Source: Cupriavidus laharis (lineage in GTDB: Bacteria > Pseudomonadota > Gammaproteobacteria > Burkholderiales > Burkholderiaceae). Taken from it: DNA of 64,000 bases. A program made the translations under genes and the position numbers. The stretch lies in NCBI RefSeq assembly GCF_914271435.1, contig NZ_CAJZAI010000010.1, positions 62,001-126,000 of the forward strand, given 5' to 3'. Position 1 is the stretch's first letter, and every line of letters starts with the position of its first letter. Under the pieces are notes generated by a model. The model searched no databases, had not been told where the DNA came from, and worked only from the letters and a program-made list of their open reading frames with translations. Shown one piece after another: positions 60,291 to 64,000 of the stretch.

Positions 60291-63200
60291 AACTTGCCCA
60301 TTTTTTTATCGATCGGCCCATCTTTGCGTCGGTCGTTTCCATCATCATCACGGTGGGCGGCCTGGTGGCCCTGACCAAGCTGCCGATTGCCCAGTTCCCG
60401 GACATCACGCCGCCGACGATCACCGTCACCACACGGTACCCGGGCGCCAGCGCGGAAGTGGTCGCGCAAAACGTGGCCGCGCCGATCGAGCAGCAGGTCA
60501 ACGGCGCGGACCGCATGATGTACATGAACTCGACGAGTTCCTCGACGGGTGACCTGACGCTGACCACGTATTTCGAGATCGGCACGGACCCGGAACTCGC
60601 GCAGGTGGATGTGCAGAACCGCGTCAACCTGGCACTGCCGACGCTGCCCAACGAGGTGACGTCGCAGGGCGTTTCGGTGCAGAAGCGCTCGTCCGCGTTC
60701 ATGATGGTGATTGCCATCTACTCGCCGGACAACAGCTACAACCAGACCTTTGTCGGCAACTACGCCAACATCTATGTGCTGGATGCGATCAAGCGCATCC
60801 CGGGTGCCAACCAGTCGTCGATTTTCGGCAGCCCTGACTACGCCATGCGCATCTGGTTGCGGCCGGACCGCATGGCCTCGCTCGGGATCACGACCGAGGA
60901 CGTGAAGAACGCCGTCGCCAACCAGAACCAGCAGTTTTCGGCCGGGCGCATCGGACAGTCGCCGACGGCGGGCCCGGTGCAGCAGACGTTCCCGATTGCC
61001 ACCAAGGGCCGCATGACGGAGCCGGCCGAGTTCGACAACATGATCCTGCGCGCGCAATCCGGCGAGACGGCGCTGGTGCGGCTCAAGGACATTGGCCACG
61101 CCGAACTGGGTTCGAAGGACTATTCGCTGCGCAGCCGCTACAAGGGCAAGACCGCCACGCTGATGGCGGTCTACCAGCAGCCGGGCGCCAATGCGCTGGA
61201 TGTGGCCAAGCAGGTGCGCGCCACGCTGGCCGAGCTGAAGAAGAGCTTCCCGCCCGGCCTGGAGTATGAAATCGCGCTGGATACGACCGAGTTCGTGCAG
61301 GAGTCGATCACCGAGGTGGTGCACACGCTGCGCGACGCCGTGATCCTCGTGATCCTGGTGGTGTACCTGTTCCTGCAGAGTTTCCGCGCCACGCTGGTGC
61401 CGATCCTGGCCGTGCCGGTGTCGATCATCGGCGCCTTCGTCGGCATGAGCGCGTTCGGCTTCTCGGTCAACATGCTGACCTTATTCGGCATGGTGTTAGC
61501 GATCGGCATCGTCGTGGACGATGCCATCGTGGTGATCGAGAACGTCGAGCGCAACATGACCGAGTTCAAGCTGCCGCCCAAGGAGGCCGCCAAGAAGGCC
61601 ATGGACGAGGTGAGCGGACCGGTGGTTGCCATCGTGCTGGTGCTGCTGGCAGTGTTCATTCCGGTGGCCTTCCTGTCGGGCATTACGGGTCAGCTGTACA
61701 AGCAGTTTGCTATCACCATTGCCGTGTCGGTGGTGCTGTCCGGTGTCGTGGCGCTGACGCTGTCGCCGGCACTGGCGGCCATCCTGCTCAAGCCTGGCGA
61801 GCACAAGAAGAATCGCTTCTTCACCTGGTTCAACAACAAGTTCGACCAGCTGATCGCCGGCTACGACAAGTCACTGCAGCTCGTCATCCGGCGCACCGTG
61901 GTGTCGATTGCGCTCATCCTGGCGATGGTGGCGGTGAGCGTACTGATGTTCATCCGCATCCCGTCTTCGTTCCTGCCGGTAGAAGACCAGGGCTACCTGT
62001 TCGGTGCCGTGGTCATGCCCGATGCCGCCAGCCTGGACCGCACCGGCGGCCTGACCAAGCGCGCGGAAGCCTGGCTCACCAAGCAGCCCGGCGTCGCCTC
62101 GGTGGCGACCGTGGACGGCTACAGCCTGATCGACTCCCAGAACAAGGCCAATTCCGGCACGCTGTTCATCACACTCAAGGGGTTCCACGACCGCGGCAAG
62201 GGCGAAAGCGCGAACGACCTGATTGCCAAGGGCAAGAAGGAGTTCTCCACCTACCAGGATGGCGTGGCTATCCCGATCAACCCGCCGTCCATCCCGGGGC
62301 TGGGTACGACCGGCGGGTTCGAGTTCTGGCTGCAAAGCACGGGGGACAGCTCGTATCAGCAACTCGAGGGCAAGGTGCGCGAGTTCATTGCCAAGGCACA
62401 CCAGCGGCCTGAGCTGACGGGCGTGAACTCCACCATCAACTCCCGCTCTCGCCAGTACCTGGTGGAGGTGGACCGCGAACGTTCGGAAACGCAGGGCGTG
62501 CCGGTGGAAAACGTCTATTCGGCCCTGCAGACCATGTTCGGGTCCCTATATGTGAGCCAGTTCCCGAAGAACAGCCGGCTGTTCCAGGTGATCCTGCAGG
62601 CCGAACCGGACTTCCGCTCGCGGCCGGAAGACCTCGACAAGGTCTACGTGCGCAACAGCAAGGGCGACATGGTGCCGATCAAGGCGGTGACCACGACCAA
62701 GTACGTGCCTGGCGCCGACATCGTCACGCGCTTCAACAACTTCCCCGCCGCCAAGATCGTCGGCGATGCCGCGCCGGGCTACAGCTCGGGACAGGCGATC
62801 TCGGCCATGGAGGAGATTGCGCAGGAGGTGCTCGGCGAGGGCTACGCCTACGCGTGGAGCGGTCAGGCCTACGAAGAGAAGACAGCAGGATCGACCGCCG
62901 TCTACGTGTTCGCTTTCGCGCTGCTGATGGTGTTCCTGATCCTGGCGGCCCAGTACGAGAAATGGTCGCTGCCGCTCGGCGTGCTGCTGGCGGTGCCGTT
63001 CGCGCTGTTCGGCGCCTTGCTTGGCATCCTGATGCGCGGCATGGAGAACGATGTCTACTTCCAGATCGGCCTGACTGTGCTGATCGCGCTGGCCGCGAAA
63101 AACGCGATCCTGATCTTCGAGTTCGCGGTGGAAATGCGCGAGAAGGAAGGGCTCAGCGCCTATGACGCGGCCATCCACGCGTCCAAGCTGCGGCTGCGCC

Positions 63201-63460
63201 CGATCATCATGACCTCGCTCGCGTTCATCCTGGGCTGCGTGCCGCTGGCTATCGCCAGTGGCGCGTCGGCAGCGAGCCGGCAATCGCTCGGGACGGGCGT
63301 GATCGGCGGCATGCTTGGCGCCACGGTCATCGCGCTGTTCTTTATCCCTATGTTCTTCTGGGGGCTGGAGCGCATGTCCGAAGGCAAGGCCAAGGGCGAA
63401 GCCAAGGCCGGCGGCGCGTCACAGCCGCCTGCCACCCCTCCGGCGGGAGAACCATCATGA
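60287..63460 (+). CDS. RND efflux pump, inner-membrane transporter (HAE-1 family)
   Basis: A 1057-residue proton-driven multidrug-type exporter, 12 membrane segments with two large periplasmic loops. The start [26 protein letters not shown] is family-typical. The proton-relay Asp pair is D411-D412 in [18 protein letters not shown] of TM4, and a Lys in TM10 ([19 protein letters not shown]) completes the relay. Two rare TTA Leu codons occur at residues 399 and 404. It overlaps both neighbours by four bases. HAE-1 pumps expel hydrophobic drugs or solvents; specificity is unknown. Confidence 0.95.
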   Translation: MKLAHFFIDRPIFASVVSIIITVGGLVALTKLPIAQFPDITPPTITVTTRYPGASAEVVAQNVAAPIEQQVNGADRMMYMNSTSSSTGDLTLTTYFEIGTDPELAQVDVQNRVNLALPTLPNEVTSQGVSVQKRSSAFMMVIAIYSPDNSYNQTFVGNYANIYVLDAIKRIPGANQSSIFGSPDYAMRIWLRPDRMASLGITTEDVKNAVANQNQQFSAGRIGQSPTAGPVQQTFPIATKGRMTEPAEFDNMILRAQSGETALVRLKDIGHAELGSKDYSLRSRYKGKTATLMAVYQQPGANALDVAKQVRATLAELKKSFPPGLEYEIALDTTEFVQESITEVVHTLRDAVILVILVVYLFLQSFRATLVPILAVPVSIIGAFVGMSAFGFSVNMLTLFGMVLAIGIVVDDAIVVIENVERNMTEFKLPPKEAAKKAMDEVSGPVVAIVLVLLAVFIPVAFLSGITGQLYKQFAITIAVSVVLSGVVALTLSPALAAILLKPGEHKKNRFFTWFNNKFDQLIAGYDKSLQLVIRRTVVSIALILAMVAVSVLMFIRIPSSFLPVEDQGYLFGAVVMPDAASLDRTGGLTKRAEAWLTKQPGVASVATVDGYSLIDSQNKANSGTLFITLKGFHDRGKGESANDLIAKGKKEFSTYQDGVAIPINPPSIPGLGTTGGFEFWLQSTGDSSYQQLEGKVREFIAKAHQRPELTGVNSTINSRSRQYLVEVDRERSETQGVPVENVYSALQTMFGSLYVSQFPKNSRLFQVILQAEPDFRSRPEDLDKVYVRNSKGDMVPIKAVTTTKYVPGADIVTRFNNFPAAKIVGDAAPGYSSGQAISAMEEIAQEVLGEGYAYAWSGQAYEEKTAGSTAVYVFAFALLMVFLILAAQYEKWSLPLGVLLAVPFALFGALLGILMRGMENDVYFQIGLTVLIALAAKNAILIFEFAVEMREKEGLSAYDAAIHASKLRLRPIIMTSLAFILGCVPLAIASGASAASRQSLGTGVIGGMLGATVIALFFIPMFFWGLERMSEGKAKGEAKAGGASQPPATPPAGEPS

Positions 63461-64000
63461 GACCGCGTGCCTGGATGCTGGGTGCCTGCGCGGTAGCGGC
63501 GCTGGGCGGTTGCGCGATCGGCCCCAACTACCAGCGGCCGGAAACGCCCGATGTCGCGCAATACCGCATGGATACCGGCCAGCTCGCCATCGCGGCGGAC
63601 AGCGACTGGTGGAACCAGTTCAACGACCCGGTGCTCAATGCGTTGATCGACGAGGCGCTTGCGAACAACTACGACGTGCGCATTGCCGCCGCGCGCATCG
63701 ACGAATTCCGCGGCCAGCTGATGGTTGCGCGCTCGGGCTTTTTCCCGCAGGTGAACCTGAACGCGGCGGCCGCGCGCCAGCGCCTGGGCACGTTCAACGG
63801 CACGCCGTTCGCATCGTTCGACGGCCCGCGCAATTCGTACCAGCTGCTGGCCAACGCGAGCTGGGAACTGGATTTGTGGGGACGCATCCGTCGGCAGGCC
63901 GAGGCTGCGGAGGCCGGTCTGTGGAACGCCGAGTACGCGCGGCGCGGCGTGGTGCTGTCGCTCGCGGCGTCGGTCGTGCAGGGCTATGCCACGCTGCGCG
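63457..64000 (+). CDS. RND outer-membrane factor lipoprotein (OprM/NodT-like), 5' part
   Basis: The gene starts at ATG 63457 in the pump stop codon and runs out of the window. The 181 visible residues begin with a lipoprotein signal (LGGC, Cys19) and the family start [64 protein letters not shown] is the first coiled coil of TolC-like channels, and [21 protein letters not shown] the next conserved segment. It completes a three-gene tripartite pump operon. Confidence 0.93.
   Translation, partial: MRPRAWMLGACAVAALGGCAIGPNYQRPETPDVAQYRMDTGQLAIAADSDWWNQFNDPVLNALIDEALANNYDVRIAAARIDEFRGQLMVARSGFFPQVNLNAAAARQRLGTFNGTPFASFDGPRNSYQLLANASWELDLWGRIRRQAEAAEAGLWNAEYARRGVVLSLAASVVQGYATLR

Overview
The window is a GC-rich (roughly two-thirds G+C by eye), gene-dense stretch of a Gram-negative chromosome. 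Gene families and order (pilMNOPQ-aroKB-dgt-gltBD, a mlaFEDACB cluster running into murA and a his operon, hinT-tatABC, petABC-sspAB) point to a betaproteobacterium of the Burkholderiaceae, most likely Cupriavidus or a close relative such as Ralstonia. Short-form HisG, several Bug-type solute receptors and an OmpC-like trimeric porin fit this. No species can be named from the sequence alone.

Layout. 1-4693: end of pilM, then pilN, pilO, pilP and pilQ (type IV pilus alignment complex and secretin), mostly with overlapping stop/start codons. 4755-7803: a terminator, shikimate kinase, 3-dehydroquinate synthase and a dNTP triphosphohydrolase. 7845-8750: a single-copy Y1 (RAYT/IS200-like) transposase gene flanked by related inverted sequences. 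8757-15428: glutamate synthase gltB and gltD, closed by a bidirectional terminator. 15447-17298: a GNAT acetyltransferase and an orphan Bug receptor. 17351-21720: the outer-membrane lipid asymmetry system mlaF-E-D-A-C-B. 21823-25357: an ABC-2 exporter pair, a BolA-like protein and murA. 25366-33104: histidine biosynthesis hisG-D-C-B-(marC)-H-A-F-I-E, with a REPIN-like inverted repeat between hisD and hisC. 33149-35821: a small membrane protein, hinT and tatABC. 36051-37217: porin. 37669-40131: DegS-type protease, Nif3-like protein and MscL. 40346-43152: cytochrome bc1 (petABC). 43361-44654: sspA, sspB and tRNA-Thr(UGU). 44706-48912: a bug-caiB-enoyl-CoA hydratase operon divergent from a lysR gene. 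48970-52121: a squalene-synthase-like gene divergent from a sulfite dehydrogenase pair. 52310-56115: YgjP-like metallopeptidase, a small Cys-rich protein with a natural His6 tail, ettA and a membrane metallophosphoesterase. 56490-58871: a large secreted repeat protein of unknown function. 59082-64000: an RND efflux operon, cut by the window end.

How it fits together. Most of the window is housekeeping core genome in compact operons. His genes, murA and the mla genes form one long same-strand run in which lipid transport, peptidoglycan precursor synthesis and histidine synthesis are neighbours. Accessory or less explained parts are the RAYT gene, the hisD-hisC repeat, the bug-caiB-ech-lysR cluster, the squalene-synthase/sulfite-dehydrogenase pair, the His6-tailed protein and the 793-residue secreted protein. 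I saw no CRISPR array, prophage, plasmid origin, rRNA or obvious defence island, and nothing that I would call a clearly new multi-gene system. The best leads are listed as findings.
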